Shown: piece by piece, positions 6,935-16,062 of the stretch
Layout: every line of letters begins with the position of its first letter
Numbering within the stretch: the stretch's first letter is position 1
NCBI GenBank assembly: GCA_019425045.1
Contig: JAHYYI010000017.1
Location: 1 to 44,156, forward strand
DNA length: 44,156 nt
DNA from: Collinsella sp.
Lineage (GTDB): Bacteria; Actinomycetota; Coriobacteriia; Coriobacteriales; Coriobacteriaceae
Direction of reading: 5' to 3'
The notes under the pieces: generated by a model
The model's input: only the letters and a program-made list of their open reading frames with translations
Databases searched by the model: none
Told to the model about the DNA's origin: nothing
Program-made: the position numbers and the translations under genes

Positions 6935-8611
6935 TTAGGCGAGCTCAGCGGTACCCAGCTCGGCATGCTTCTGCGGATCGACATAGAGGTGCTTGATGCG
7001 ATCGGAGCCGACGATGGTGTGCGTGTAGAACATCACCGGGATGACCGGGCAGTCGGCAGCGACCATTGCGTCGGCCTCCTGCATCTTAGCGACGCGTTCT
7101 TCGTCGTCAACCGTGGTACGAGCCTCGTCGACCTTGGCGTCGAACTCGGGGTTGTTGTAACCAGAGCGGTTGTCGCCACCGAGGGAGTCGGAGTGGAACA
7201 GCGGATACAGGAAGTTGTCCATGATCGGGTAGTCGGCAATCCAGCCCAGACGACCGAACTGATAGTTGAAGTTCTGATACTGCTCGAGCAGGGCAGACCA
7301 CTCAGGGGTATCGGAAGTAGCGGTAACGCCAACCTTGGCGAGGTCGCCGATGATGGACTCCATGATCTCCTTGTGGCCACCGTCCTGGTTGTAGGAAAGG
7401 GTCACGTTAATGCCACGATCGCCGTTAGCGTCAGCGGGAGCAACCTTGTCGAGGTACTCGTTGGCCTTGTCGACGTCGTAGGCGCAGAACTCCCATGCGC
7501 CCTCCTTGTAGCCATCGATGCCCGGAGGAACAATGCCGTCGGCGGGGGTACGGGTACCCTTGAAGATGGTCTTGCAGATGGCCTCACGGTTAATGGCCAG
7601 GGAGATACCCCTGCGCAGGTCGGCGTTGTTGAACGGCTCGGCCGTGTTGTTGCAGGTCAGGTAGTAGGTGGAAGGCTCGGAGCCGAGCAGCATGCGCTCG
7701 CCGTCGCCCATGGTGTAGCCGTCCTTGGACACGCCGCGATCCTTCTTGGCGGCGTCGATCTGAGCAACGGGAACGTCGCAGACGTCGAGGTTACCGGCCT
7801 GGAACTCCTTGTAAGCGGTCTCCATGTCCTTGATGACCTGGAAGTGGATGCCATCGATCTTGGCCTTGTCGCCATAGTAATCGTCGAACTTCTTGAGGTT
7901 GATCTCCTGACCATCCTCCCACTTGCCGTCCATCATGAACGGGCCGTTACCGACCGGTGCAAGATAGAAGCTCTTGGCATCGGACTCGGCGCACTCGGGA
8001 ACCGGGGCCAGAGCCGGGTGAGAGGCGACGAAGGGGAAGTCGGCGTAAGCGGAAGACAGCTTGACGACGAGGGTCTCATCGTCGGGGCAGGTAACACCGC
8101 TGAGCTCAGTAGCGTTACCGGCAAGCAGATCGTCATAGCCCTCGACCATGGAAAGGTGATAGGAGACCTCGGAAGGGCCATACTCGGTAGCGATGGCCGA
8201 CTTGGTGTTGACCAGACGCTCCCAACCGAGCTTGAAGGACTTGGAGGTAACGTCGTCACCGTTGTGGAACTTGGCCTTCTTGATCTTGAAGGTGAACTCG
8301 GTGGCGTCGTCGTTGGCCTCGAAGGACTCGCAAGCCAGCGGAACGATCTTGCCCTTCTCGGCGTCATAAGAGGTCAGAGCGTCAAAGAGCTGGTACTCGA
8401 CCTGAGTGCCCTGGTCCTCCTGGACATTGTAGGGGTCGATGCAGACCGGGTTGTTGATGTAGAAGTTCAGCGTCGAACCGGACTCAGAACCGGAAGCGTC
8501 GCCGCCCTTCTTGCCGCATGCGGCAAGAAAAGCCATGGAGCTCGCAGCGAGGGTGCCGCCAACAAAGGCGCGACGACCCATAACGGGCTGGTGGAACATA
8601 GAATCAGCCAT
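6935..8611 (-). CDS. oppA: Peptide-binding lipoprotein of the ABC transporter (SBP family 5), Tat signal
   Basis: A 558-residue extracytoplasmic substrate-binding lipoprotein. The N-terminus has a twin-arginine-like motif GRRAFVGG (~12-19), a hydrophobic stretch and a lipobox LAAC with lipid-anchor Cys32, then a Gly/Ser linker. The body is the family-5 binding fold, with FKIKKAKFHNGDDVTSKSFKLGWERL, PVGNGPFMM and AINREAICKTIFKGTRTPADGIVPPG, which are typical blocks. AAGGAGG sits five bases before the ATG. It is the first gene of the operon and the one nearest the putative promoter at 8711-8739. The family covers oligopeptides, dipeptides, nickel and some sugars; peptide is the default inference. 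Confidence 0.9.
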   Translation of the reverse strand: MADSMFHQPVMGRRAFVGGTLAASSMAFLAACGKKGGDASGSESGSTLNFYINNPVCIDPYNVQEDQGTQVEYQLFDALTSYDAEKGKIVPLACESFEANDDATEFTFKIKKAKFHNGDDVTSKSFKLGWERLVNTKSAIATEYGPSEVSYHLSMVEGYDDLLAGNATELSGVTCPDDETLVVKLSSAYADFPFVASHPALAPVPECAESDAKSFYLAPVGNGPFMMDGKWEDGQEINLKKFDDYYGDKAKIDGIHFQVIKDMETAYKEFQAGNLDVCDVPVAQIDAAKKDRGVSKDGYTMGDGERMLLGSEPSTYYLTCNNTAEPFNNADLRRGISLAINREAICKTIFKGTRTPADGIVPPGIDGYKEGAWEFCAYDVDKANEYLDKVAPADANGDRGINVTLSYNQDGGHKEIMESIIGDLAKVGVTATSDTPEWSALLEQYQNFNYQFGRLGWIADYPIMDNFLYPLFHSDSLGGDNRSGYNNPEFDAKVDEARTTVDDEERVAKMQEADAMVAADCPVIPVMFYTHTIVGSDRIKHLYVDPQKHAELGTAELA

Positions 8612-8710
8612 GCCATCCTCCTTATGAGATAGGACAAAGAAATGTTCAGTCGGACATATGTCGAGACAATCCGATCCGAACCATCAAAACGCCGCCCGCT
8701 GCTATGGCTG

Positions 8711-8761
8711 GTTATGCACAACGGACCAACGTTTTGCAATACAGTAGCGCATTTTATGCAC
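8711..8761 (-). promoter_or_regulatory. Putative promoter and direct repeats upstream of the peptide-transporter operon
   Basis: On the minus strand, TTGCAA (8734-8739) and CATAAC (8711-8716) are separated by 17 bases. The plus-strand octamer TTATGCAC occurs at 8712-8719 and again at 8754-8761. The 42-base centre distance is close to four helical turns, which suggests binding of a regulator at two sites. The rest of 8612-8852 shows no gene. Confidence 0.35.
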
Positions 8762-8852
8762 GATTTGGGGCTAATTCCGGTTAACGGTCGAGAATTTCTT
8801 TAGTTGGGCGAAGTATGTGGGGATATTCTGGCTCTGTTACAAATATGTAAAT

Positions 8853-8879
8853 AAAAAGGGCCCCGCACCTGCGAGACCC
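8853..8879 (-). terminator. Rho-independent terminator of secG
   Basis: On the minus strand a nine-base-pair hairpin (GGGTCTCGC-AGGT-GCGGGGCCC, with two G-T pairs) is followed by TTTTTA. It starts ~25 bases after the secG stop. Confidence 0.8.
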
Positions 8880-8904
8880 ATTGCAAACGTATATACACCG
8901 ATGC

Positions 8905-9159
8905 TTAGTAGCCGACGATGCCCTGCGGGAAGAAAAACATGCACAGGACGACGCACACGGCAAAAACAACGGCCATAATTACCGTCAGGCGATCGAGGTT
9001 CTGCTCCATGACGCCCGTGGCAGAGCTGGAGTTATACAGCGAGCTAGCGATCATATCCGAAACGCCGGTGCCCTTACCGGAATGCATCAGGACGAGAATC
9101 GTCAGCGCCACGGCAGAGACAGCCCAAACGACAAACAGAAGAATCTGGAACGGACCCAT
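8905..9159 (-). CDS. secG: Protein translocase subunit SecG
   Basis: An 84-residue protein with two membrane helices (~5-25 and ~58-78), joined by the conserved loop LMHSGKGTGVSDMIASSLYNSS (compare HSGKGxGLS in the family). It has an actinobacterial-style extension around EQNLDRLTVIMA. SecG sits beside SecYE and eases protein translocation across the inner membrane. AAGGAG precedes the ATG. Proximity to the gap-pgk-tpiA block is the usual actinobacterial location. A terminator on each side shows it is its own transcription unit. Confidence 0.93.
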   Translation of the reverse strand: MGPFQILLFVVWAVSAVALTILVLMHSGKGTGVSDMIASSLYNSSSATGVMEQNLDRLTVIMAVVFAVCVVLCMFFFPQGIVGY

Positions 9160-9263
9160 AGATAAGCTCCTTAATAGAACAGTTCAAACTCCAGTACTGT
9201 ACCACAATCCCCCGCTCTCCCCTACCTGCCACTCAAGGACGGGGTGGAAATGGCAGAAATACC

Positions 9264-9298
9264 AAAAAGGGGGTTGTCCGGTTGTGGACAACCCCCTT
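9264..9298 (-). terminator. Strong rho-independent terminator of the pgk-tpiA-gpmI unit
   Basis: A thirteen-base-pair stem (9267-9279 with 9286-9298, AAGGGGGTTGTCC) with a six-base loop. It is followed on the minus strand by a run of T (complement of 9264-9268). It lies 26 bases past the gpmI stop and separates the glycolytic genes from secG. Confidence 0.92.
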
Positions 9299-9323
9299 AC
9301 TAGAAAACGGTATTTGTTTTCTA

Positions 9324-10877
9324 CTAGGCCTCGGTGGCGAGCACGCGGCCCGTCATCTCGGCGGAAGGCTCAATACCAGCCATGGTGAGCATGGTCGGGG
9401 CGATATCGGAAAGACGGCCGTCCTCGATACCGGTGAGCTTGGCCTTCTCATCAACGATGATGAACGGCACGCGGTTGGTGGTGTGAGCCGTAAACGGATG
9501 CTTGGAACCGTCGGAAGCAACGTCAAACATGTGATCGGCGTTGCCGTGGTCGGCGGTAATCAGCGCAAAGCCGCCCTTGGCGAGAATCGCCGGGACAACC
9601 TTAGACAGGGCATCGTCAACAGCCTCGACGGCCTTAACGGCGGCGTCGAAAACACCGGTGTGACCAACCATGTCGCAGTTCGCGAAGTTCACGATGTAGA
9701 AATCAGCGCGATCTTCGTTGATGGCGGCGACAAGCTTCTCAGTAACCTCGGGAGCGCTCATCTCAGGCTGCAGATCGTAGGTAGCGACCTTGGGGGAAGC
9801 GACGAGCACGCGCTCCTCGCCCTCCTTGGGCTCCTCGATGCCGCCGTTGAGGAAGAACGTCACGTGGGCGTACTTCTCGGTCTCGGCGGTGTGCAGCTGC
9901 TTCAGGCCATTGGCGGCGATAACGTCGGCCAGGACGTTCTCGGGGAACGTCTTGGGGAAGGCGACCTCGACGTCAAACGTCGGATCGTACTCGGTCATCG
10001 TCACAAAGTGCGAAAGCTTGATCTGCTCGCGCTCAAAGCCGTCGAACTCCTTGTCCGTGAACACGCGGGTCATCTGACGAGCACGGTCGGGACGGAAGTT
10101 GAAGAAGATGGCCGCGTCGCCCTCGTGGATGCCCTCGTTGTGGGCAGCGAAGGGCTCGACGAACTCGTCGCCGCGCGGATCCTTCTCGTAGTAGGCCTTG
10201 ATACCGGCAACGGGGTCGGTATCGGCATCGGAAGCGTTGACCATGACGTCGTAGGCGCGCTGGATGCGCTCCCAACGATTATCGCGGTCCATGGCCCAAT
10301 AACGGCCCGAGACGGTGGCAACGCGAGCGTCGCAACCGGTCTCCTCGGAGATCTTGGCCAGGAAGGCGCAGAACTCACTCATGTAACCGGCACCGGACTG
10401 CGGGTCAACGTCGCGGCCATCCATGAAGGCGTGGACGCGAACGGTCTTGACACCGTGCTCGGCAGCCATCTTGACCAGGGCCTCGACGTGGTTCATGTGA
10501 GAATGAACACCGCCAGGGCTCATAAGACCCATGAGGTGAAGGGTCTTGCCGTCAGCCTTGACGTCGTCCATAGCCTTGACGAAGACCTCGTTCTTGGCGA
10601 TGGAGCCGTCCTTGATGGCATTGTTGATGCGCGAAAGCTCCTGGAACACGATGCGGCCGGCACCGATGTTGAGGTGACCCACCTCGGAGTTGCCCATCTG
10701 GCCATCGGGAAGACCCACGTCCTCGCCCGAAGCGCCGAGCGTGGTGTGGGGGTACTTCTCGTACAGGCTATCGAGGAAGGGCGTCTTGGCAGCGGCGACG
10801 GCGTTCTCGCCATCGGCCGGAGCCAGGCCGCAACCATCCATGATGATCAGGAGTGCAGGAAGATGACGCTGTGCCAT
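9324..10877 (-). CDS. gpmI: 2,3-bisphosphoglycerate-independent phosphoglycerate mutase
   Basis: A 517-residue cytosolic metalloenzyme interconverting 3- and 2-phosphoglycerate. The alkaline-phosphatase-fold metal sites are visible: LLIIMDGCG at the N-terminus, the catalytic-Ser motif MGNSEVGHLNIGAGR (~61-75), HSHMNHVEAL, DGRDVDPQSG, and C-terminal NFANCDMVGHTG and ADHGNADHM. The length matches the family (~510). The stop is 26 bases ahead of a strong terminator. The start lies 5 bases after the tpiA stop, so the two are probably co-translated. Presence here extends the usual gap-pgk-tpiA cluster by one glycolytic step. Confidence 0.96.
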   Translation of the reverse strand: MAQRHLPALLIIMDGCGLAPADGENAVAAAKTPFLDSLYEKYPHTTLGASGEDVGLPDGQMGNSEVGHLNIGAGRIVFQELSRINNAIKDGSIAKNEVFVKAMDDVKADGKTLHLMGLMSPGGVHSHMNHVEALVKMAAEHGVKTVRVHAFMDGRDVDPQSGAGYMSEFCAFLAKISEETGCDARVATVSGRYWAMDRDNRWERIQRAYDVMVNASDADTDPVAGIKAYYEKDPRGDEFVEPFAAHNEGIHEGDAAIFFNFRPDRARQMTRVFTDKEFDGFEREQIKLSHFVTMTEYDPTFDVEVAFPKTFPENVLADVIAANGLKQLHTAETEKYAHVTFFLNGGIEEPKEGEERVLVASPKVATYDLQPEMSAPEVTEKLVAAINEDRADFYIVNFANCDMVGHTGVFDAAVKAVEAVDDALSKVVPAILAKGGFALITADHGNADHMFDVASDGSKHPFTAHTTNRVPFIIVDEKAKLTGIEDGRLSDIAPTMLTMAGIEPSAEMTGRVLATEA

Positions 10878-10882
10878 ATGTC

Positions 10883-11650
10883 CTACTCGCCTGCCTTGAC
10901 GACCATAGAGGCGAAGTCGGCAGCCTTGAGCGAAGCGCCGCCCACGAGGGCGCCGTCGACGTCGGGCTTGGCGACGAGCTCGGCGATGTTGCCGGGCTTG
11001 GCAGAGCCACCATAGAGAACGCGGATGCCGTCGGCGAGCTCCTCACCGAACATCTCCTTGAGGGTCTCACGGATAGCGCCGCAGACCTCCTGAGCGTCCT
11101 CGGCGGTAGCGGTCTTGCCGGTGCCGATGGCCCAGATGGGCTCGTAGGCGACGACGACCTGCTTGGGGCAAGTGATCTCGAGACCCTCGAGACCAGCCTT
11201 GACCTGGTTCACGACGTGCTCGACATAGGTGCCGGCCTCGCGGACCTCAAGGGACTCGCCGCAGCAGAAGACAGGAACAAGACCGGCGGCAACGAGGGCC
11301 TTGGCCTTCTTGTTCTGATCCTCGTCGGTCTCGTGGAAGTAATCACGACGCTCGGAGTGACCGATGATGCAGTAGGTGCAGCCAGCGGACTTGAGCATGT
11401 CGCAAGAAGACTCACCGGTGAAGGCACCCTTGGCCTCCCAGTACACGTTCTGTGCACCGAGGGCGATGGGGGCAGCCTGAATACGGTCATGAACCGTGGT
11501 GATGTCGATGGTCGGAGGGCAGACGAGCACCTCGACGCCAGCCGGAACCTCGGGCAGAGCCTGAGCCAGCTCGTCGGCGAGCTTGGCGGCCTCGGCGACG
11601 TCGTTGTTCATCTTCCAGTTACCAGCGATAAGAAGGGTGCGATTAGGCAT
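10883..11650 (-). CDS. tpiA: Triosephosphate isomerase
   Basis: A 255-residue cytosolic enzyme interconverting dihydroxyacetone phosphate and glyceraldehyde 3-phosphate. Start ATG 11650 is chosen because MPNRTLLIAGNWKMNN is the canonical N-terminus (GNWKMN with catalytic Lys). The upstream in-frame extension lies inside pgk. Catalytic His is in IIGHSERRDYF, catalytic Glu in AYEPIWAIGTGKTA, and the phosphate loop is YGGSAKPGN. Its first eight bases overlap the pgk 3' end as ATGCCTAA, where TAA ends pgk, which favours coupled translation. Confidence 0.96.
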   Translation of the reverse strand: MPNRTLLIAGNWKMNNDVAEAAKLADELAQALPEVPAGVEVLVCPPTIDITTVHDRIQAAPIALGAQNVYWEAKGAFTGESSCDMLKSAGCTYCIIGHSERRDYFHETDEDQNKKAKALVAAGLVPVFCCGESLEVREAGTYVEHVVNQVKAGLEGLEITCPKQVVVAYEPIWAIGTGKTATAEDAQEVCGAIRETLKEMFGEELADGIRVLYGGSAKPGNIAELVAKPDVDGALVGGASLKAADFASMVVKAGE

Positions 11651-12833
11651 CGAGAAGCGCCTCCACTCCGGGCAGGGCCTTACCCTCGACGAGCTCCATG
11701 GAAGCGCCACCACCGGTAGAGATCCAGCTCATCTTGTCGGCCAGGTTGAACTTGTTGACGGCTGCGACAGAGTCGCCACCACCGATGATCGAGGTGCAAT
11801 CAGCCTCGGCGACAGCCTCGGCGATAGCCTGGGTGCCGTGAGCGAAGTTATCGAACTCGAAGACGCCCATGGGGCCATTCCAGAACACAGTCTTGGCACC
11901 CTTGACAGCCTCGGCGTAGAGCTCCTCGGTCTTGGGGCCGATGTCCATACCCTCACGGTCGTCGGGGATAGCGTCGGAAGCGACAACCTCGGGGACAGCA
12001 TCCTCGCCAAAGTGATCAGCAACGCGGTTGTCGATGGGGAGCAGGATCTTGACGCCCTTCTCCTCGGCCTTCTTGAGCATCTCACCGGCGCGCTCGACCC
12101 AGTCCTCTTCCTTGAGGGACTGACCGACGGACAGGCCCTGAGCCAGGAAGAAGGTGTAGGCCATGCCGCCACCGATGATCAGGGTATCAGCGGAGTCGAT
12201 GAGGTGATCGAGAACGCCGATCTTGGAGGAAACCTTGGAACCGCCGACGATGGCGACGAAGGGGCGCTCGGGCTCGGCGAAGATGCCGGTCAGCGTGTCG
12301 ACCTCCTTCTCGAGCAGGAAGCCGGCGACGGCAGGCAGGTAAGCGGCGGGGCCCACGACGGAACCCTGGGCGCGGTGTGCGGTGCCGAAGGCATCGAGAA
12401 CGAAGACGTCACCATAGGAAGCGAGCTTCTTGGCGATCTCGGGATCGTTCTTCTTCTCACGCTTGTCAAAACGGACGTTCTCGAGAACGAGGACCTTGCC
12501 CGGCTCGACGGCGGCGACAGCCTCGGCGGCCTTCTCGCCATACGTGTCGGCAACAAAAGCAACGTCAAGGCCAGAGAGCTCAGCGAGCTTCTTGGCGACA
12601 GGCTCGAGGGAAAGCTCGGGCTGGAAGCCAGTGCCCTCAGGACGGCCGAGGTGGCTCATGAGGATGACGCGAGCGTTGTGCTCAACGAGGTAGTTGATGG
12701 TGGGCAGGGCAGCCTTGATACGGGTGGTGTCGCCAACGACGCCATCCTTGATAGGCACGTTGAAGTCAACGCGGACGAGAACGCGCTTGCCGTCGACATC
12801 GATGTCGCGGACGGTCTTCTTGGTAAAGGCCAT
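11643..12833 (-). CDS. pgk: Phosphoglycerate kinase
   Basis: A 396-residue cytosolic kinase making ATP from 1,3-bisphosphoglycerate. Start ATG 12833 gives MAFTKKTVRDIDVDGKRVLVRVDFNVP, the normal N-terminus; an upstream in-frame ATG would add 12 atypical residues. Substrate motifs include VDFNVP, LMSHLGRPEG, VLLENVRF-type (VLVLENVRFDKREKKND) and nucleotide-binding WNGPMGVFEFDNFAHGT plus SIIGGGDSVAAV. A terminator lies between gap and pgk (12889-12936), so pgk-tpiA-gpmI can be expressed apart from gap. Confidence 0.96.
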   Translation of the reverse strand: MAFTKKTVRDIDVDGKRVLVRVDFNVPIKDGVVGDTTRIKAALPTINYLVEHNARVILMSHLGRPEGTGFQPELSLEPVAKKLAELSGLDVAFVADTYGEKAAEAVAAVEPGKVLVLENVRFDKREKKNDPEIAKKLASYGDVFVLDAFGTAHRAQGSVVGPAAYLPAVAGFLLEKEVDTLTGIFAEPERPFVAIVGGSKVSSKIGVLDHLIDSADTLIIGGGMAYTFFLAQGLSVGQSLKEEDWVERAGEMLKKAEEKGVKILLPIDNRVADHFGEDAVPEVVASDAIPDDREGMDIGPKTEELYAEAVKGAKTVFWNGPMGVFEFDNFAHGTQAIAEAVAEADCTSIIGGGDSVAAVNKFNLADKMSWISTGGGASMELVEGKALPGVEALLDA

Positions 12834-12888
12834 GTTTGCTTCTACCTTTCGTACGTGTCTGCCTCCCATTACGGCAGACGATTTCCTA

Positions 12889-12936
12889 TAAAAAGGGCGC
12901 GACCCTAGGGTGTAAGCCCTATGAGGCCGCGCCCTT
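12889..12936 (-). terminator. Terminator between gap and pgk
   Basis: On the minus strand, AAGGGCGCG (12928-12936) pairs with CGCGCCCTT (12893-12901) around a ~26-base loop that itself contains TAGGGCTTACACCCTA. A T-rich tract (TTTTTATAGG) follows. It lies 37 bases after the gap stop and ~55 bases ahead of the pgk start. Confidence 0.75.
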
Positions 12937-12973
12937 CTTTAGACGCTCAACGAGCTATTCGCTAAAAGCTAAA

Positions 12974-13999
12974 TTAAGCAACGAACTTCTCGAAGTACTT
13001 GATGGTGCGGACCATCTGAGAGGTGTAGGAGTTCTCGTTGTCGTACCAAGAGGTGACCTGAACGAGGGTCTGGCCGTTGCCGAGATCAGAGCACATGGTC
13101 TGAGTGGCGTCGAAGATGGAGCCGTGGGTCTCGCCGACGATGTCGCGGGAGACGATCTGGTCCTCGTTGTAGGCGAAGGTATCGGGGATGGTCTCGGCGT
13201 AGGCCTTCATGGCAGCGTTGACCTCGTCGACGGTGACCTTCTTGTCAACGACGGCGTAGAGGTTGGTCAGCGAGCCGGTCGGCGTCGGGACGCGCTGGGC
13301 GGCACCGATGAGCTTGCCGTTGAGCTCGGGGAGAACCAGGCCGATGGCCTTGGCAGCGCCCGTGGTGTTCGGGACGATGTTCTCGGAGCAGGCGCGGGAG
13401 CGACGGAAGTTGCCCTTGCGCTGCGGGCCGTCGAGCGGCATCTGGTCGCCGGTGAAGGCGTGGATGGTGGTCATGATGCCGGAGACGATGGGAGCGAAGT
13501 CGTTCAGGCCCTTGGCCATCGGGGCGAGGCAGTTGGTGGTGCAGGAAGCAGCGGAGATGATGTTGTCCTCAGCGGTCAGCGTCTCATGGTTGACGTTGTA
13601 CACGATGGTGGGCAGATCGCTGCCGGCCGGAGCGGAGATGACGACCTTCTTGGCGCCAGCGTTGATGTGGGCCTGAGCCTTAGCCTTGCTGGTGTAGAAG
13701 CCGGTGCACTCGAGAACGACGTCGACATCGAGGTCGCCCCAAGGCAGGTTGTTGGCGTCGGCCTCCTTGTAGATCTTGATCTCCTTGCCGTCAACGGTGA
13801 TGGAATCCTCGCCAGCGACGACCTCGTGATCGCGAGCATAGTTGCCCTGCGTGGAGTCGTACTTCAGCAGGTAAGCGAGCATATCGGGAGAGGTGAGGTC
13901 GTTGATAGCGACGATCTCGGAGCCCTCATGACCGAACATCTGGCGGAAGGCCAGACGACCGATGCGACCGAAGCCGTTAATAGCAACCTTTACTGCCAT
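12974..13999 (-). CDS. gap: Glyceraldehyde-3-phosphate dehydrogenase, type I
   Basis: A 341-residue cytosolic glycolytic dehydrogenase. Start ATG 13999 gives MAVKVAINGFGRIGR, the Rossmann start, with a GAAAGGAG ribosome site. An upstream in-frame extension exists but is atypical. Catalytic Cys153 is in SAASCTTNCLAP. Asp in AINDL (~33) fits NAD preference. The S-loop reads LDGPQRKGNFRRSRA and the C-terminal part has SWYDNENSY. The downstream terminator and own upstream promoter suggest separate, probably high expression. Confidence 0.97.
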   Translation of the reverse strand: MAVKVAINGFGRIGRLAFRQMFGHEGSEIVAINDLTSPDMLAYLLKYDSTQGNYARDHEVVAGEDSITVDGKEIKIYKEADANNLPWGDLDVDVVLECTGFYTSKAKAQAHINAGAKKVVISAPAGSDLPTIVYNVNHETLTAEDNIISAASCTTNCLAPMAKGLNDFAPIVSGIMTTIHAFTGDQMPLDGPQRKGNFRRSRACSENIVPNTTGAAKAIGLVLPELNGKLIGAAQRVPTPTGSLTNLYAVVDKKVTVDEVNAAMKAYAETIPDTFAYNEDQIVSRDIVGETHGSIFDATQTMCSDLGNGQTLVQVTSWYDNENSYTSQMVRTIKYFEKFVA

Positions 14000-14071
14000 T
14001 GTGTCTCCTTTCGTAAGGCCCCCGCAAGCTACAGCGCCTGCCGTTGAGGCCCACAAACTAACCACTCGCCT

Positions 14072-14147
14072 AATATACCTTTTTTTTGGCTTGAATTTCA
14101 CGAGAATGCTCGAAATTGAAAATCAAATTTGCGTTAAAACGTTTTAA
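14072..14147 (-). promoter_or_regulatory. Putative gap promoter with upstream AT-rich palindrome
   Basis: On the minus strand, TATATT (14072-14077) lies 17 bases from TGAAAT (14095-14100), with an A8 tract in the spacer. Upstream is a perfect 14-base palindrome TTAAAACGTTTTAA (14134-14147) in a strongly AT-rich stretch, placed where an activator or UP-like element could act. The leader to the ATG is ~65 bases. No gene is visible between 14000 and 14192. Confidence 0.4.
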
Positions 14148-14192
14148 AGAATAAAATAGCAGCTAAATCCGTATATACGTCGATACTTCAAA

Positions 14193-15122
14193 CTACCTGT
14201 TTGCTTCAATGAGCTTTTCAAGCCTCAAAACTCGATGGTAGAGGGCCGACTTCGACAAGGGAGGGTCGGCCATCTCCCCCAAGTCGCGCAGCGACAGGTC
14301 GGGATAGCGCTCGCGCAGGTCGCAAAAGACCGCCAAGGCGTCCGGAAGCGTGTCGCGCAAACCCCGCTGTTCGAGCTCATCGATCAGCGCAAGCTGATGC
14401 TGGGCGGCACCTGCACTTCTGGTCTGATTGGCCAGCTCGGCATTCACGCGACGGTTTACGTCGTTCTTAACCAATTTGACCGCGCGCGCTTCCTCGATCT
14501 CGGCAACGCTGCGCTTAGCACCGACCAGCTTTAGGAGCTGCTCGATCTCTTCGGCGCTCTTAATGTAGACGGCAAAGGATCCGCGCCGCGCGTTGACGCG
14601 CGCATGGACTCCAATCTGCTCCAACAGATCGCAGAGCCCCTTGGCATACTGCTCGCCCTGCACCGCGATCTCCAAATGAAAGTCGCCGCGGGGATCGGCC
14701 ACGAAACCGCCGGCGATGAGCGCGCCGCGGATGTAGGCAAGCCTGCAGCAGGGACGGGCAACGATGTGCCGGGGAACACCGGCGACGAGCCCTCCCCTGC
14801 GGTCGAGAATGCCCAGCAGCACCAGAGCCTTGTCCAGGTCGGGTTGATCGGGCAGGGTAATGAGATAGTTACGGACTTTATGCAAGACCGATTTTCGAAC
14901 GGTGAATTCCGTTTTGAGCTTAAGGATGCGATGCGTCAGCGTGATCATCGTGCGCGCGACGGCGCCCGTCTCGGTCGCGACAGTCAAACGATACCGCCCG
15001 GAGCCGGCCAGCGAAAGTGTACCGCTCACACGCGTCAGGGCGGCAAGCGTCGACAAATCGCAGTATTCACATTCGGGTTCGCAGCGCGCAAGCTCGTCGC
15101 GCACCTCAGCGGTAAACGACAT
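14193..15122 (-). CDS. whiA: Sporulation/cell-division regulator WhiA
   Basis: A 309-residue DNA-binding protein. The N-terminal two-thirds is the LAGLIDADG-like fold (MSFTAEVRDELAR..., then CCRLAYIRGALIAGGFVADPRGDFHLEI), and the C-terminal part is the WhiA helix-turn-helix (LRERYPDLSLRDLGEMADPPLSKSALYHRVLRLEKL). In streptomycetes it regulates sporulation septation; in non-sporulating Gram-positives it affects division and chromosome segregation. The start ATG is six bases downstream of the rapZ stop, so they form one unit. In many Actinobacteria yvcK lies between rapZ and whiA; it is absent here. Confidence 0.96.
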   Translation of the reverse strand: MSFTAEVRDELARCEPECEYCDLSTLAALTRVSGTLSLAGSGRYRLTVATETGAVARTMITLTHRILKLKTEFTVRKSVLHKVRNYLITLPDQPDLDKALVLLGILDRRGGLVAGVPRHIVARPCCRLAYIRGALIAGGFVADPRGDFHLEIAVQGEQYAKGLCDLLEQIGVHARVNARRGSFAVYIKSAEEIEQLLKLVGAKRSVAEIEEARAVKLVKNDVNRRVNAELANQTRSAGAAQHQLALIDELEQRGLRDTLPDALAVFCDLRERYPDLSLRDLGEMADPPLSKSALYHRVLRLEKLIEANR

Positions 15123-15128
15123 GCAGGC

Positions 15129-16031
15129 CTATGCTTTCGTGTTCGCGCGCGACAGGTCGCGATGGGAAATGCTCACGTGATACTGGGCGCCTTCCAAATA
15201 ACGTGCCGTGGCCTCGGCAATGGCGACGCTGCGGTGTTGACCGCCCGTGCAGCCGATGGCGATAGAAAGCTGCGGCTTGCCCTCCGCGATATAGCCTGGC
15301 ATGACCGTATCGAGCAGCTGTGTCCAAGCCTTCCAAAACTCCTGCGTCTTGGGATGGTCCAGAACAAAATCGGAGACCTTTTTATCGAGACCGGTCATCG
15401 TGCGCATCTCGGGATCGTAGAACGGATTGGGCAGGAAGCGAACGTCAATCATAATGTCCGCCTCGACGGGCATACCGTGCTTAAAGCCAAACGAGAACAC
15501 GTGAACGTCCATGAGCTGCTGGTCGGACAACTCGGAGAACGCCATGCGCAATTTGTTGCGCAGCGCAGAGGTGCGTAGGCGGCTCGTGTCGATAATCATA
15601 TCGGCTCGATCGCGCACACCCTGCAGCTGCAGGCGCTCGCGCTGAATCGCATCGGCCGTAGTCTCCCCCGGCTTGGCAATGGGATGACGGCGGCGATTTT
15701 CGCTGTAGCGACGAATCAGTACCTCGTCAGAAGCCTCCAGGAACACGATGTCGCAGCTCATCTCACGCTCTTCGAGCGCGGCGACCGCATCGAGCAGCTC
15801 ATCGAACAAGCCCTGGCTACGCAAATCGCAGGTGACGGCGAGATGCCTGCCCACGCCCGTATTAATGCCGACGAGCTCGGCAAGCTGGGCGATCAGACGC
15901 GGAGGCAGGTTATCGATGCAAAAATAGCCCATGTCCTCGAACACGTGCATGGCCTGCGTGCGGCCCGATCCGGACATTCCGGTGATGATGACGATATCGG
16001 GGATGCGCTCCGAGCGCTCCGCCGCATCCAT
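15129..16031 (-). CDS. rapZ: RapZ/YvcJ-family P-loop nucleotide-binding protein
   Basis: A 300-residue protein starting MDAAERSERIPDIVIITGMSGSGRTQAM. ATG 16031 is preferred because GGGAG is well spaced before it; an upstream in-frame ATG adds six residues. The P-loop is GMSGSGRTQ with Arg at the usual Lys position, as in many actinobacterial members. Family blocks include CDLRSQGLFDEL, FLEASDEVLIRRYSENRRRHP, FSFGFKHGMPVEADIMIDVRFLPNP and SIAIGCTGGQHRSVAIAE. The E. coli homologue binds sRNA and controls amino-sugar synthesis; in Actinobacteria the role is less clear. It shares a transcription unit with whiA. Confidence 0.95.
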   Translation of the reverse strand: MDAAERSERIPDIVIITGMSGSGRTQAMHVFEDMGYFCIDNLPPRLIAQLAELVGINTGVGRHLAVTCDLRSQGLFDELLDAVAALEEREMSCDIVFLEASDEVLIRRYSENRRRHPIAKPGETTADAIQRERLQLQGVRDRADMIIDTSRLRTSALRNKLRMAFSELSDQQLMDVHVFSFGFKHGMPVEADIMIDVRFLPNPFYDPEMRTMTGLDKKVSDFVLDHPKTQEFWKAWTQLLDTVMPGYIAEGKPQLSIAIGCTGGQHRSVAIAEATARYLEGAQYHVSISHRDLSRANTKA

Positions 16032-16062
16032 GGCATCTCCCTTTTGCATGTGCTGCCTCCCG